Part shown: piece by piece, positions 46,728 through 57,874 of the stretch | How positions within the stretch are numbered: the stretch's first letter is position 1 | How the letters are laid out: every line of letters begins with the position of its first letter | Assembly: GCA_963921425.1 (NCBI GenBank) | Contig: OY992835.1 | Location: 6,076,001-6,140,000, forward strand | DNA from: Dryas octopetala | Taxonomy: Eukaryota; Streptophyta; Magnoliopsida; Rosales; Rosaceae | Direction of reading: 5' to 3' | Length of the DNA: 64,000 nt | Notes under the pieces: model-generated | The model's database searches: none | What the model saw: the letters and a program-made list of their open reading frames with translations, nothing else | What the model was told of the DNA's origin: nothing | Translations under genes and position numbers: made by a program

Positions 46728-47930
46728 CCCACACGCTACAATGCGCTCCTAGCCCGGTCAACTTTAATGAAATGCGCACGACACAAAACCCACCGAGGGC
46801 TGTCAGACAATGAAAATTATTGTCATTGTGCGGTAATAGCTATTTAAATTGCATACAAATAATACTTATAGATATATCCTGTGTCTTTTCTTACATAAAT
46901 ATGTTAAAAACTAATGAAATTAACTAATATAAAACACAAAATTCAAGATTATAAAGTCACATCCACCCATGTTATAACGTAAAAATGACTATTAATAATT
47001 GACACTGTTTGACAGTGGCAATTTACCTAGTTTCAAAAAAAAAAAAAAAAAAGTTGAGCGCTCGTCACCAAAAATACGGAGAAAGGTATAATGTGGGCTT
47101 ATTTGTCAAAAAATGAACCTATTTGTCATTGCAACCTTTCAGATGAGTTTATTTATCATAAAAGACTGTAAAATGAGCTTTAAAATAATTTGCTGAAGAT
47201 ATAATAGTTAACAAATTTATACACTAGTACATAAAAGTGAATTGGTCAAAAGCAAAGAGTTAAGAAAGTTTATTATGCTATACATGTTCGTACATAAAAT
47301 TTTCCCCTTTTCTGTGTTCAAATATATTATTTTAATTGTTAGCTTTTTTTTTTTTTTTTCCTTTTCGTTTTACTTAGACACTTTGAGAACACTTCAATGC
47401 CACTTTCCCAATGGTCATAGCGTCCAAGCTAAATTATAGTTTTCTTTTTAAGAAATAGATTTTAGCTGCAACTGCAAAAGCTTAGAAAATATTATATATG
47501 CGTGCTAGAAGAGTCTTGGATGTGACATACATAATAAGGTATGGTGGGTGGTAACTGGTAAGTTAAACTTGTAGGTCAAAATTTACAGGGCGTCTCAAAA
47601 ATTTAGGAGGCCTGTGCCAATTAAGAAAATTAAGCTCTTTCTTATATATTGTACTTAAAAAAAAAATGGTCAAGTAATTCTATGTTAACTGAACAAGAAC
47701 ATCAATTAATTACTTATAAAAAATTTGTCTAATAAACAATTTGATGCTAACCACAGAATTATATATATATATATAAAGTCTGGAAGCTTTGTTAATACTC
47801 TTCTTAGTTGAGTCATTTTCTCTTCGTCAATTTTGTTGAGTATTGGGCTGTGAAACCCCAAGTCGCAGTAAGCCTTTTAGTCCATTTAGTTGGAAGCGTT
47901 TGGACGTTGTTAGGCATAAATACTGTTGAC
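46728..47930. other. Intergenic with a diverged copy of repeat family B
   Basis: About 46820-47064 is a diverged copy of family B, in the orientation of 52270-52740. Shared phrases include ATATGTTAAAAAC, ATAAAACACAAAA, TCAAGAT and GACAGTGGCAAT, and it ends in an A run followed by TGAGCGCTCG. The rest (47065-47930) is AT-rich with no gene recognised. A (TA)n run lies at 47761-47774. Confidence 0.45.
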
Positions 47931-47939
47931 AGTGATCAA

Positions 47940-50900
47940 GATCCCCAAGTCAATTTTGAGTTTAGAGTTATGGCTAATCTAATTAGATCTTTCTTAAGGA
48001 AAACAGATAATAATAGAGTAAGAGTAAATAACTCTGAACATGCATGTTGTAATCCACGATATTGAAAAACAACTTCATAATTGGAATATCCCTAAAATTC
48101 CAGAAACATCAGTTTATAAAAAATGAACTTTTAAATGGAAAACTAATTATGCAATTAATACAGTAGAAAAAACTATTTCTTCAGTCAAAAGTCAAGATAA
48201 TATTCAGATGTTAACTTCACATGTGTTAGAACAACATAAAAATGAAGGGTATAATTATATTCATTTTGGATTAATACAGGTTGCTGTAAAACCTTTAACA
48301 AGATTAGAGTAAAATAATTTTGTTATTTTATTTAAGAGACTGCAGACATAATAAGTTTACAGATTCGTTATTAAGAATAGTCGAATCTTCTTTAAGTGAA
48401 GGTCCTATATATTTTAAGAATGAGGCTATGCAGATCACCCTTAGTTGCTGAGTTGACCATCTTAATATATTTTTTTCAACTTTTTTCCTATTTTACCCTT
48501 TATTGCAAAAACATGATGAAATCACCCAGATCCATTCGGTGGTCATCTACCGAAACATCCACCAATGTTCGGCAAATAAGTTTCGAATAAATACAAATAT
48601 TTCGACAGATAACTGTCAAATGTCTTTTTCATTTCTATTCCGTGGTTATCCACCGAATATTTCACCAATGTTCAGCACATAACTGTCGAATAACCATAAA
48701 TATTTCGGTAGATAACTGTCGAATAACCCGACGAACAAAATTAAAATTTTTTGTTTTAAGGATAAAGTTGAAATTTTGAAATAGGATGGTCAACTCAGCA
48801 ATTTAGGATGGTCGGAATAGAAGTGGCCATATTTTAATTGTTACCCAAATTACTCAGTATCTTTGTCAGATCCAAACATAATAAAGTCTTTAACCTTAAA
48901 TGTTAAAACTCAAGGATTTGATATGCTAGAAGGATCACAAAATATAGCAATAATCTATAGGATTTGTTATAAAGCTATGATAACCACCTGTCCATGAGTA
49001 ACTTTAACAGATACTACAGGACAAACAACCTTAATACAAGCAAATATAGAAAAATCACATATGGTTGTCCCAAGAATGATTAAATATTTAAATGGGATCA
49101 AGTCACTCTTCCAGAATAATGAAAATTAGAACACTCTGCTCCTAAAAAACCAATACAAAATACAGATCCAGAAGAAATAATTCAATATTATGATGGAGAA
49201 ATAGAGATAAGCTTTAATTCTTTTGGAAAAGCTAGGTTAAGCTTTGCTGGTGAAAGCTCCGCTAAAGAAACTGAAACAGGCAATCTAAAGCCAAGAAAAC
49301 TTTCAAATAAAGAAAAGAGTAAAGAAACTATAATAATTGATGGAGTTCAACAAACTTCAGAACAAATTAGCAGCCTTATTATAGAGTAGAAACGCCAGGG
49401 TCTAATATAAGTGCCCCTGCATCTCCAACTTTTTCAGACATGCAAAGTATAAATGTAATAACTATAGAAAAAAGAAAATTTAATATTAATTTTGAAAAAT
49501 TAAATAAAGATTATTTCAGTAAAGAAAATGAAGAAATAAGGATTTGGTTTGAAAAAACTTATTCAGTTGATAAGAGAAAAATATTTAAAAAGGCTCATGT
49601 AGATTACATGTTATATAAAAAAGAAAATTCTTCCTTTTTTCCATTCACAAACTGGATGTGTAAGAAGGAAAATTTGCTTAAGTTCCAAAAAATTGTCAAT
49701 ATGGTCACAAATGTAATAGAAACTTACAAAACTAAAGATGGTGAAGAAATTAATCAGTCCATCCTCCAAAGAAAGTTTTAAAACTAAAAGGAATAATAGC
49801 TTCCCCATATAAAGGAGACTTAAAACATGCTAATGCTCCCCCCACAAATGAAGCAATTTCACATATAATAGAACAAAATAATTATACAAATTTATTCTTA
49901 CAGTCTTTAGGACATCAAACTAATCGAATAGAAAGTCTTTTAAATAAAGAAGAATCTTCAAACAAAAAAGAAAATGTCACAACCTCAAGAAATAAGAAAG
50001 AAGGAGTCATATTTAAACCACCTCCTATAGTCGAAGCAAATGAATTCAAAACTTATGCTTCCAATGAAAAGAAAAGTGAATTAATGGATGAATTAATTAC
50101 CAGATTGGGTAATATAACCCTAGGAACAAGAAAAGAACCACAAGTAAATATTATCACAAAATCAGAGTCTGATTTAGACCTAGAAAAATTGGAAAAAATG
50201 TTTCGAAAGAAAAATTCAAAAGAAATTAATGGAATCACTTTTGGTCAAAATTCTAAAAATTATTGAACAAGAAATTATTATCATAGATCAACACCAGTAG
50301 ATTTACAAATTGAAGAACCGATAGCAAAGTTTCAATCATCTGCTTTCGATGGAAAAGTATAGTTGAATGGAACATAGATGAAATGTCAGAATATCAAATT
50401 ATGAGCAATTTAAAACATATGCTAATGTTTGCCCAAACATCAAAACTTAATGGAAATGCAGATTCAATAGTTGCAAAAATATTAGTCAGTGGACTTACTG
50501 GCCAATAACTTGGTTGGTGGGATAATTTCTTGTCAGAAGTAGCCAGGAATCAAATAATGACCTCGGTAAAAATAGTTGAAAAATATATTACAACTAATGA
50601 TGGTCAAACAATAAAACAAGAACCAACAATGAAAGAAGATGTAAAAAATACTTTATGTTATACCATAGCCTTACATTTTATAGGAGATATGGTACAATTT
50701 AATGACAAGTCAAGAGATCAATTAAGAAATCTCAAATGTAAAAATTTATCTCAATTTAAATGGTATAAATCTAAAATATTTACAAGAAAAGATTGTAATG
50801 CAGAATTCTAGAAAGAAAAATTTATTGCTGATTTACCAAGATTATTTGCAGAAAAGGTAAAAAACTAGAACTAGAAGTCAACATAATGAAAATATTCCTT

Positions 50901-52256
50901 ATTCTCAGTATAGTTATGGTCAGTTAGCTGCTGAAATCAGTGCAGAAGGAATCAACTTATGTACTGATCTTAAATTAAAAAGACAAATTGATAAAGAAAA
51001 AATGTTAGGAAGAAGAGAGTTAGGAGACTTCTGTGAGCAGTTTGGATTCGATCCTCCCAGAAATCCTGCTAAAAGGTATATTTCTCATAAGAATAGAAAA
51101 TATTATAATAAAAACTTACATAAAATGATAAAAGGAGATATTATCCTAAAAGAAATGAAAAAAGAAGTTATAAATCTTTTAATAATAAATCAGAAAAAAC
51201 ACTTAACAAAACAAATAAGAACAAAGTCCCTATATGTTATAATTGTGGAAAACAAGGACACTATAAAAATAAATGTAAATTAAAACAAAAAATTAATGAA
51301 CTTAAAATAAATGAATCATTAAAAGAAAAATTGTTAAGAGAATTAATTAATACAGATTCCTCAGAAGAAGAAACAGATAACGAAATAGCACAATTAGATG
51401 AAGGAATATATTCTTCCGAAATTAGTTCTGGTGAACAGAGGAACAAGTGACAATGAAAATTATACTAATTGTGGTTGTAAATTTGATAAATTAAAAATAA
51501 ATGTTTTAACTAATGAAGAAAATTTAATGTTAGAATTAATTGATAAAATAAAAGATAAAAATGAGAAAAGAATTGCTATAGAAAAAATGATAGAACTTAA
51601 TAAACCAGAAAGAAAAACAAAAAATTTCTCAACCCCAACAATTCTATGATTTTAAAAATATAACAGATAGATAATAATAATCATCCAAAAGAACCCACTC
51701 TTAATGATCTAAGAATAGAAGTTAATGAAGTAAAAAGAGAATTAAAAACTCTCAAGAAAAAGGTGGAAGATCTAGAACATAAAGAGGATTTTCAAAATTA
51801 CGAAAATAATAAAGATGATTTTACAATAGAAACTTATATGGATAATATAAGAGAACCAGAAAATTCAAAAAATATTCAAGAAGAAGAACTTAACCAGCTA
51901 TAATTTATAAATTTGGTTGACAGAGTAATTACTCAAAATTGGTTTACTTTAATTAAAATAATAGTAAATAAAGAATTTAGTATTGAAACTATTGCACTAC
52001 TAGATTCAAGAGCAGATCTAAATTGTCTTAATAAAGGATTAATTCCAAATAAATATTTTGAAAAGACGACACAAAATCTTTATACAGCCAATACTGGAAG
52101 GATGTCAATAAAATACAAACTATCAAATGCTGCTGTTTGTAATAATGGAATTCGTTTAGAAACACCATTCATAATGATAAAAGATTTGTCAAGTAATTGC
52201 ATATTAGGAACACCATTTTTAACTATGTTGTATCGTATGCAAATCACACCTAAATG
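47940..52256 (+). mobile_element. Endogenous caulimovirid (pararetrovirus) fossil, florendovirus/petuvirus-like
   Basis: Parts occur in the order of plant pararetrovirus polyproteins. A movement-protein-like region (about 48050-49140) has phrases such as YNYIHFGLIQVAVKPLTRLE. A coat-protein-like region (about 50330-51300) carries the zinc knuckle CYNCGKQGHYKNKC at 51235-51276. An aspartic-protease-like region (51913-52256) ends near ILGTPFLTMLY. The reverse transcriptase and RNase H parts are not present, so it is incomplete. It is heavily decayed, with at least ten breaks, which suggests an old integration. A MITE is inserted at 48433-48813. Genus-level naming is an inference from remembered sequence. 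Confidence 0.75.
48433..48813. mobile_element. MITE inserted in the pararetrovirus fossil
   Basis: Ends GATCACCCTTAGTTGCTGAG and (reverse complement) GACCATCCTAAATTGCTGAG, inverted repeats of about 30 bp continuing through TTGACCATC. The interior holds two diverged copies of a stretch built on CCACCAATGTTCGGCAAATA and GATAACTGTCGAATAACC. Target duplication not clear. 381 bp. Confidence 0.65.
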
Positions 52257-52269
52257 AATAGAGTCTAAT

Positions 52270-52740
52270 ATTGAAGGAAATAATATTATGTTTGAATTTT
52301 GGGTTTTTTTTTTTAAGTCCATTTTTAAAAAGTTACTGTTCATTCAGCCCACCCGCTACGGTGAACTACTGTAGCGGCCCACTTTTAAAAAACCCGGTGC
52401 TACAGTGTTTTTTTAAAAAAAATGGCATTTTTTTCCTTCTTCAATTTTTGTTTTCTTCATTTCAATGCCAATTGGTACATAAACTACCAAAAAAAAAATC
52501 ATAATTTAGGTATTTTTTATTCCATAAACATGTTAAATAATAACTAACATGAAACACAAAAAAATCAAGATGAGACATCCATAATTTTTTGCGTTTTAAT
52601 AGTAAATATAATTATTACCATCGAATAGTAACAATCACCTATTGCTACTGCCTACTGCTTGGCGGTAACAATCACCTATTGCTACTGCCCGGCAGTGGCA
52701 ATCAAGTATTGTTATTGTTTGATAGTAACAATAACAATAA
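52270..52740 (-). repeat. Dispersed repeat family B, copy B
   Basis: Reverse complement matches 24340-24790 through CTACAGTAGTTCACCGTAGC, CCAATTGGCATTGAAATG, TATGGATGTCTCATCTTG and GGTGATTGTTACTATTCGAT. It begins right after the end of the caulimovirid remains, so it may mark where that sequence was cut. A variable array of GTAACAATCACCTATTGCTAC-like units is at 52620-52735. Confidence 0.7.
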
Positions 52741-53029
52741 ATTAGAAAATATAATTTAAACCTAATACAATCCTTGTGAAAGCATAAACAACCAAATGAA
52801 TTATAAACCTATGACACAATTACAACAAATAGAAGTTAGAAACACTCCAGGCATTGAGGACCATATGAAACAAATAGATTGCTTATTTTTGCTGATAATC
52901 CTTTAAAATATTTGTGTAGTTTTCAATTAATTCTTATAGTTTTATTAATTTTATACATCAAATATACTATTATTCCACATAAATTTAAGGTAGATTGAAC
53001 CTGGGAGCCTTTGTGCGCCATTAATGGTA
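52741..53029. other. Intergenic, no gene seen
   Basis: AT-rich. Ends with TTAATGGTA (53021-53029), the target duplication of the MULE to the right. Confidence 0.5.
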
Positions 53030-54628
53030 GGGTTAATTACATATATATACCTCAACTATACATCACTTATCAATTGGGTACTTCAAGTTTAAAAACTTTC
53101 ATTAGGGTACATCAACTTATGTTTTTTGTCAATTGAATACCTCCGTTAGTCTGACTGTTAGTCTAACCGTTAACTAATAATGTGGTGCTGATGTGGCACA
53201 TTCACTTGGCATTTAAAAATAGACAGGTGGATAAAAATTAATTAAAAAACCTAATTAGAGTTTAAAAAATGATACAAAATATAAAAAATAAACACAAAAT
53301 TAAAAAATGAAAAAAACAAAAAATGGTTGAGAACCCAGCAACTTCACCCTCAACCCTTCTCTCTTGGCCTCCCTCCCCCTCTCTGGCCAGCAACTCGCAG
53401 CCCACACCCTCCTCCCTCCCCCTCCCCAAGTCCACCACCCTCCACATGCACCCACTGACCACCACCACCGCAAACCTCCAACCGTAGCCATGACCCGACA
53501 AGCCCAAGCCCAAGCCCAAACCCACCGCCTCTCTACCTGTCACCGCCACCCTGCCAGCCTCATCATCGGTTTCTGCGCCCCATGCCTCCGCGAACGCCTA
53601 GCCGGTCTCGACTCCGCCGCTCACCCCGAAACCCCAACCTGGAACCCACATTCCGGGTCAGAGCTCCGACGCAGCAAATCATGCCAACAACTCTCCAGAC
53701 CCGACTCAGCGCAAGTCCTAGCTCCGGCCCAGGACTAGATTTATCAGCCAACAACCCTCCATACCCGACTCGACGCAAGTCCTGCGACGTTAGGGCTCGG
53801 AACACTCTCTCGGAGCTCTTCAACATCGACGACGAGCGCAAAGGCCTACCCAGAAAGTTCGAGGTCGAATTGAAGGAAGAGGACGATAATGGAAATGTGC
53901 TTAGGGTTTCTGATGGGAAGTTCAAGACGGTGAAAGAGTTGAGTAAATAAAATTGGGGGTGAAGGGCGTCGGAGAAGAGGAAGAGGCTGGGTTGGGCAGG
54001 ATAGGGGCGGGCTGGGGTGGGGGGTGCGATGGAGCTGGCTGGGGTTGGGTAGCAGAGGGAGGGGCGGGGATTGGTGGAAGAAGGAGGTGTTGCAGAGGGG
54101 AGGGGAGGCAGAGAGAAAGAGAAAGAGAAAGTGAGAGGAGGGAGGTGGGTCGGGTCTGGTCGGGGTGGGGTGGGGTGGGGTGGCGTGGCGGGGGGAAGGT
54201 GTGGCCTGGGTTTGGGGGGGAAGGACGGGGGATGTGGAAGGGTGGCCTGGGTGGGGGAAGGGTGGGGGAGGAAGGGGGAATGAGGGGGCTAGGTGGGGAG
54301 GTGAGGCCGGGCAGGGGAGGCCGGGCCTGGCTTCGTTTTTTTTTTTTTTTTTTTTTTCAATTTTATATAATTTTAAGGATTTTATTGATTTTTTTATAAA
54401 TTTTTGTCCACGTGGCTTTTTTTAAAAGACAAGTCAACGTTTAGTGGTGGGTCCGCTTGTGCCACATCAGCGCCACATAGGTAATTAACGGTCCTTCTAA
54501 CGGTCAAAGTAACGGAGGTATTCAATTGACAAAAAACATAAGTTGATGTACCCTAATGAAAGTTTTTAAACTTGAGGTACCCAATTGATAAGTGATGTAT
54601 AGTTGAGGTATATATTTGTAATTAACCC
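53030..54628. mobile_element. MULE with long TIRs and GC-rich cargo (Pack-MULE-like)
   Basis: The perfect 9-bp duplication TTAATGGTA is at 53021-53029 and 54629-54637. Terminal inverted repeats begin GGGTTAATTACA at both ends and run about 120 bp with only a few mismatches by eye, then weaken to about 145 bp (through CCTCCGTTA...CCGTTAA). Between them, 53340-54340 is much richer in G+C than its surroundings and holds gene-like sequence, but no transposase. This fits a Pack-MULE carrying captured host DNA. The G/C-rich right half (53960-54340) is low-complexity. Confidence 0.8.
53582..53950 (+). CDS. Unidentified 122-aa frame in the MULE cargo
   Basis: Starts MPPRTPSRSRLRRSPRNPN, is basic and Ser/Pro/Arg-rich for about 80 residues, then continues into a more globular, acidic segment (NTLSELFNIDDERKGLPRKF, then EVELKEEDDNGNVLRVSDG) before its stop. 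The last ~45 residues look like true protein-coding sequence, probably captured from a host gene that I do not recognise. Intact frame; expression unknown. The antisense frame at 53563-53925 is judged a shadow. Confidence 0.4.
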   Translation: MPPRTPSRSRLRRSPRNPNLEPTFRVRAPTQQIMPTTLQTRLSASPSSGPGLDLSANNPPYPTRRKSCDVRARNTLSELFNIDDERKGLPRKFEVELKEEDDNGNVLRVSDGKFKTVKELSK

Positions 54629-54637
54629 TTAATGGTA

Positions 54638-56889
54638 TTATTGACAAGAGTTCAAGGTTAATTGACAAGCCGCCGTATTTTGCGTTTTGAGAGAAATTGG
54701 AGTACATATTCCTTTATAAACACAATGAATACAAACTAGTGGACCAACGCATAAGGATTAGTAGAGGATCCAAATATGAAATTTTTTATGAGTTATGCTT
54801 TACACGCATTAATGAAATTTTTGCTACATGATTTTGATGAATTAATTATGAACTAATTATTATGCATAATAATAGATGAAACCATATAAATTAGAAAATT
54901 AAGTTTCCTATTTGCATGTCGAAGTAGATCCTGAGTTAAAATTTCATGAACGATAGTTGTTGATTAAGTAAAAAAAAAAAAAGCACCCTGCTTTGTTAGA
55001 CTAATCTAACAATTCGATGAGTTACATTTAAAAATAAATGTCACATACTAATTGGTTAGTAAATTAATAAGAAACTAAACACTCTTTTGGGCTCACCATT
55101 TAATGTAATCTCATAATTTGAATCGTCCATTTTCTAGAGTGTGAGTTCCCCAACCTGGATTCTAAGCGAACCACATCGCCAAGATCGGGATCAGAAACAG
55201 TTTAGATATCCCCCCCTTGAAACACCCAATAACCGAACTGCCAAACATTGTCGATCGAACTCAACTGAATCTGAAAAGTCGGGAACCGACAATCGTTGGT
55301 TCGGCGGCAGTTCCCATCTGTGCCATTCCTTCGTCGTTGATTCGGCATGCAGTTCCGGCCAATTGGTTCGGTAACCGAACCAATTCCACCCTTAATAATG
55401 CATATAAATCACTTAACAAGCCCAATTAAGGAACAAAATCCAATCTCTAGCATGAACATCATACCACAAGCAATACAAAAACACTCCCTTTTATTATTAA
55501 TATACCCAAAAAATAAAACCTTTGTTAATTGCATGAGTGCTGATATCTTCATCAAAGTTACACTAACATCCATACATGTATACTGTAAAATAAAACACCA
55601 AAGGTACACTGAGTAATCATAAATAATTGTTATCCACCAAAAGTATCAAAATAACCTGTACTTATTCTATTCATTCTTTTCCTTAACAAATATGAGTGTA
55701 AATCAATTTATTTTTAACATGTAAGGTTATAAATTCCTTTATATTTCTGTCAATTATCTCATCAAAGTAAGTGAACCTTATTCCATGTACTTGGTCCGGC
55801 CATTTTCTTTTCTGTTAGCAAGACTAATTTGTATAATCAACCATATACATCAACCTCACAAACAAAGTATGTGTGTACTCAATAATCCAAATCCTTGTAA
55901 GTTCAGCAACCACACATTAATTCAAACGTGATAATGGTATAACAACATCCCACCATTCCTTCAAAACAGATTTCAAAAGTAGTCCTCAACACTAGTACAT
56001 TAACTAACTGGTTCTACTTTCTAACCAGAGTTTCACACCATTCCTTCTAAACAGATTTCACACTTGCAATAACCTAGTTAAAGGAAAATAAACAAGCAAA
56101 GTCTCAGTCTAGCACCAAACCAATTAATTCAAATCAGCAGGCCTTCTAGCACCAAACAAAAGCCCTTGGGGTAACCAAAGTTTCATTCCTGCCAATTAAA
56201 AAAGGATTTGAATATATGATTGGAAGCTTTCTTCATTTGCAAAGTTCTCCTAGGGTGTTTGACCATAGGGTCTTCTTATTGTTAATTGGCCAATACAAAT
56301 CTCAATAAACTAGGATTTCAGACAAAAATCTGCACAAGCAATAAGAAAAGAGGTTTTCTAAAACTCCAGCCAAACTGACATGTTCACTTTGAAAGTTGAT
56401 TGATGTAGTTTGTGTATTCCCAAATTTCCTTTACATAATTTCTTAACCATAATCTTGTATGAATTCCTTAAAACAAAAATAAAATCTTTTGAGCTTTACT
56501 TATAAAAACTTTCATTTAAAAGGGTGCTGTTTTGGCTTCTAATTCAAATTCACAAAATCATAGTTTTCCCCAAACTGCACAAATTAATTTCTGCTAGTAG
56601 GTTCAACTTAGAAAATTCATTAAAAATCCAATACAGCTCCAATTTACATTATTTTTGTCTTAAAACGACCATTACTAAGTCTAGTTTCAATTCCCAGAAG
56701 TGCCGATTAAAAATCCCATTGTAGCAATTCAGAAATCTATAAGAGTCTCATAAGGTCAGATTCATCAAAATTAACCATTTTTCCTAAACTTTTTGAGAAA
56801 AGCATCATAGAACAAAACCTGTAAAGATGTTACCTGAAATATTTAATGAATTTTCCTAAACTGAAATATTTAGGAAGATATTACCTGTA
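54638..56889. other. Intergenic, with an hAT-like fragment
   Basis: Bases about 55135-55396 look like an hAT-class element or fragment. The right end GGTTCGGTAACCGAACC...CCACCCTTA has the usual TAAGGGTGG terminus in reverse; the left end TAGAGTGTGAGTTCC is only partly matching, and no duplication is seen. Elsewhere (55400-56889) no gene was recognised. Two related phrases (CACCATTCCTTC and AACAGATTTCA) are repeated at about 55953 and 56038. Part of this may be the 3' side of the CACTA element. Confidence 0.35.
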
Positions 56890-56902
56890 AGATGTAAGAC
56901 TA

Positions 56903-57203
56903 CCATAATTTGATGTACTTTATCGGCCATGCAATTGTACTTCCTAATGCTTCACGAAGAAGAAGGAACTCACGTGTTGGTCGATACAAAGACACATCAT
57001 CATCAAGTACATCATGCACCCAAACTTTCCAACACTCATGACCAAGAGGCACATGATGGACCATTACATTAGGATCCCTTGATGCAATTTCACCAGTTGC
57101 CACAACTTCATCTGTCCCAAGCCAATTTAACAATTTGCACTTTGTTGTCTCCAGATTAGCACTTTGAACACTTACATTTCCTTTTTGCTTGCCTTTTGAT
57201 ATC
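56903..57203 (-). pseudogene. CACTA protein C-terminal part
   Basis: Open to the stop after KYIKLW. It contains KCKLLNWLGTDEVVATG, then SRDPNVMVHHVPLGHECWKV, then WRP-like YRPTREF and LGSTIAWP, the pattern of the C-terminal module of plant En/Spm-type proteins. It joins 59477-59830 in frame across the Harbinger insertion site. Confidence 0.65.
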
Positions 57204-57207
57204 TTAG

Positions 57208-57472
57208 GGGCATCGGCCGAGTACCCAGAAAATGTTGGGTCATGGTTGAAGTAGTTGCTCATGATAAGATTATGGCCAACTTCTCAGTCTCGAGATATAT
57301 AGCGTCGTGGGTTCGATGTGCCTCCATGTCTTGGTTCTTCATTGTTTAGTTGATAAGCGGCTACAACACCCATTGCACACACTGTGAGATTTGTGATTTG
57401 TACATCAAACATTTCCATTTGAAACTGAAATATCTCATCATCTGAGTCGTCCAAATGGTTAGTGGAAGACAT
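57208..57472 (-). pseudogene. PIF/Harbinger transposase, N-terminal fragment
   Basis: From ATG at 57472: MSSTNHLDDSDDEIFQFQ..., then RRYISRD, one in-frame stop (TGA, where families usually have Arg), then EVGHNLIMSNYFNHDPTF. This is the usual pre-catalytic N-terminal region (the RRYI.R....H..L..DYF motif) of PIF-type transposases. The DDE catalytic core is absent: the frame runs straight to the element end. Confidence 0.65.
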
Positions 57473-57752
57473 CCTGAAAATTAGTGTCATTGAAGCGTAT
57501 GTTTAGCCATGTTATTTATAGAGGTACATGTGAAATCACAGATAACGATCCAACAGACTAGATTAAAAGTGAAATATAATATAATCAGAATCTTATTATC
57601 TTGGAAACATAAACTGCTCAGAAGCTTATCATATAAGAAATGTAAATGAATCGAAATCTTATCATTTTGGAAATGTAAAGAAATCTGAGGCTTGCTCGAT
57701 CATAGCTTGGAAAAGTGACATTTAAGAATAGGATATTTTATTAAAATTCATA

Positions 57753-57862
57753 AAAATAAAGTAGACGACAAACATAATTGAAACGCAAATAAAAATAAAG
57801 TAGACGACAAACATAATTGAAACGCAAATAAAATTAAAGTAGACGACAAACATAATTGAAAA
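57753..57862. repeat. 39-bp tandem repeat
   Basis: Three copies of a unit containing AAAGTAGACGACAAACATAA (GTAGACG at 57761, 57800 and 57839), between the Harbinger ORF1 gene and the transposase remnant. Confidence 0.9.
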
Positions 57863-57874
57863 TACAGTGAAGCA

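Noticed and set aside
53953-54425. Gly-rich plus-strand frames in the MULE cargo
   Set aside because: Caused by a G-rich low-complexity tract; no codon structure.
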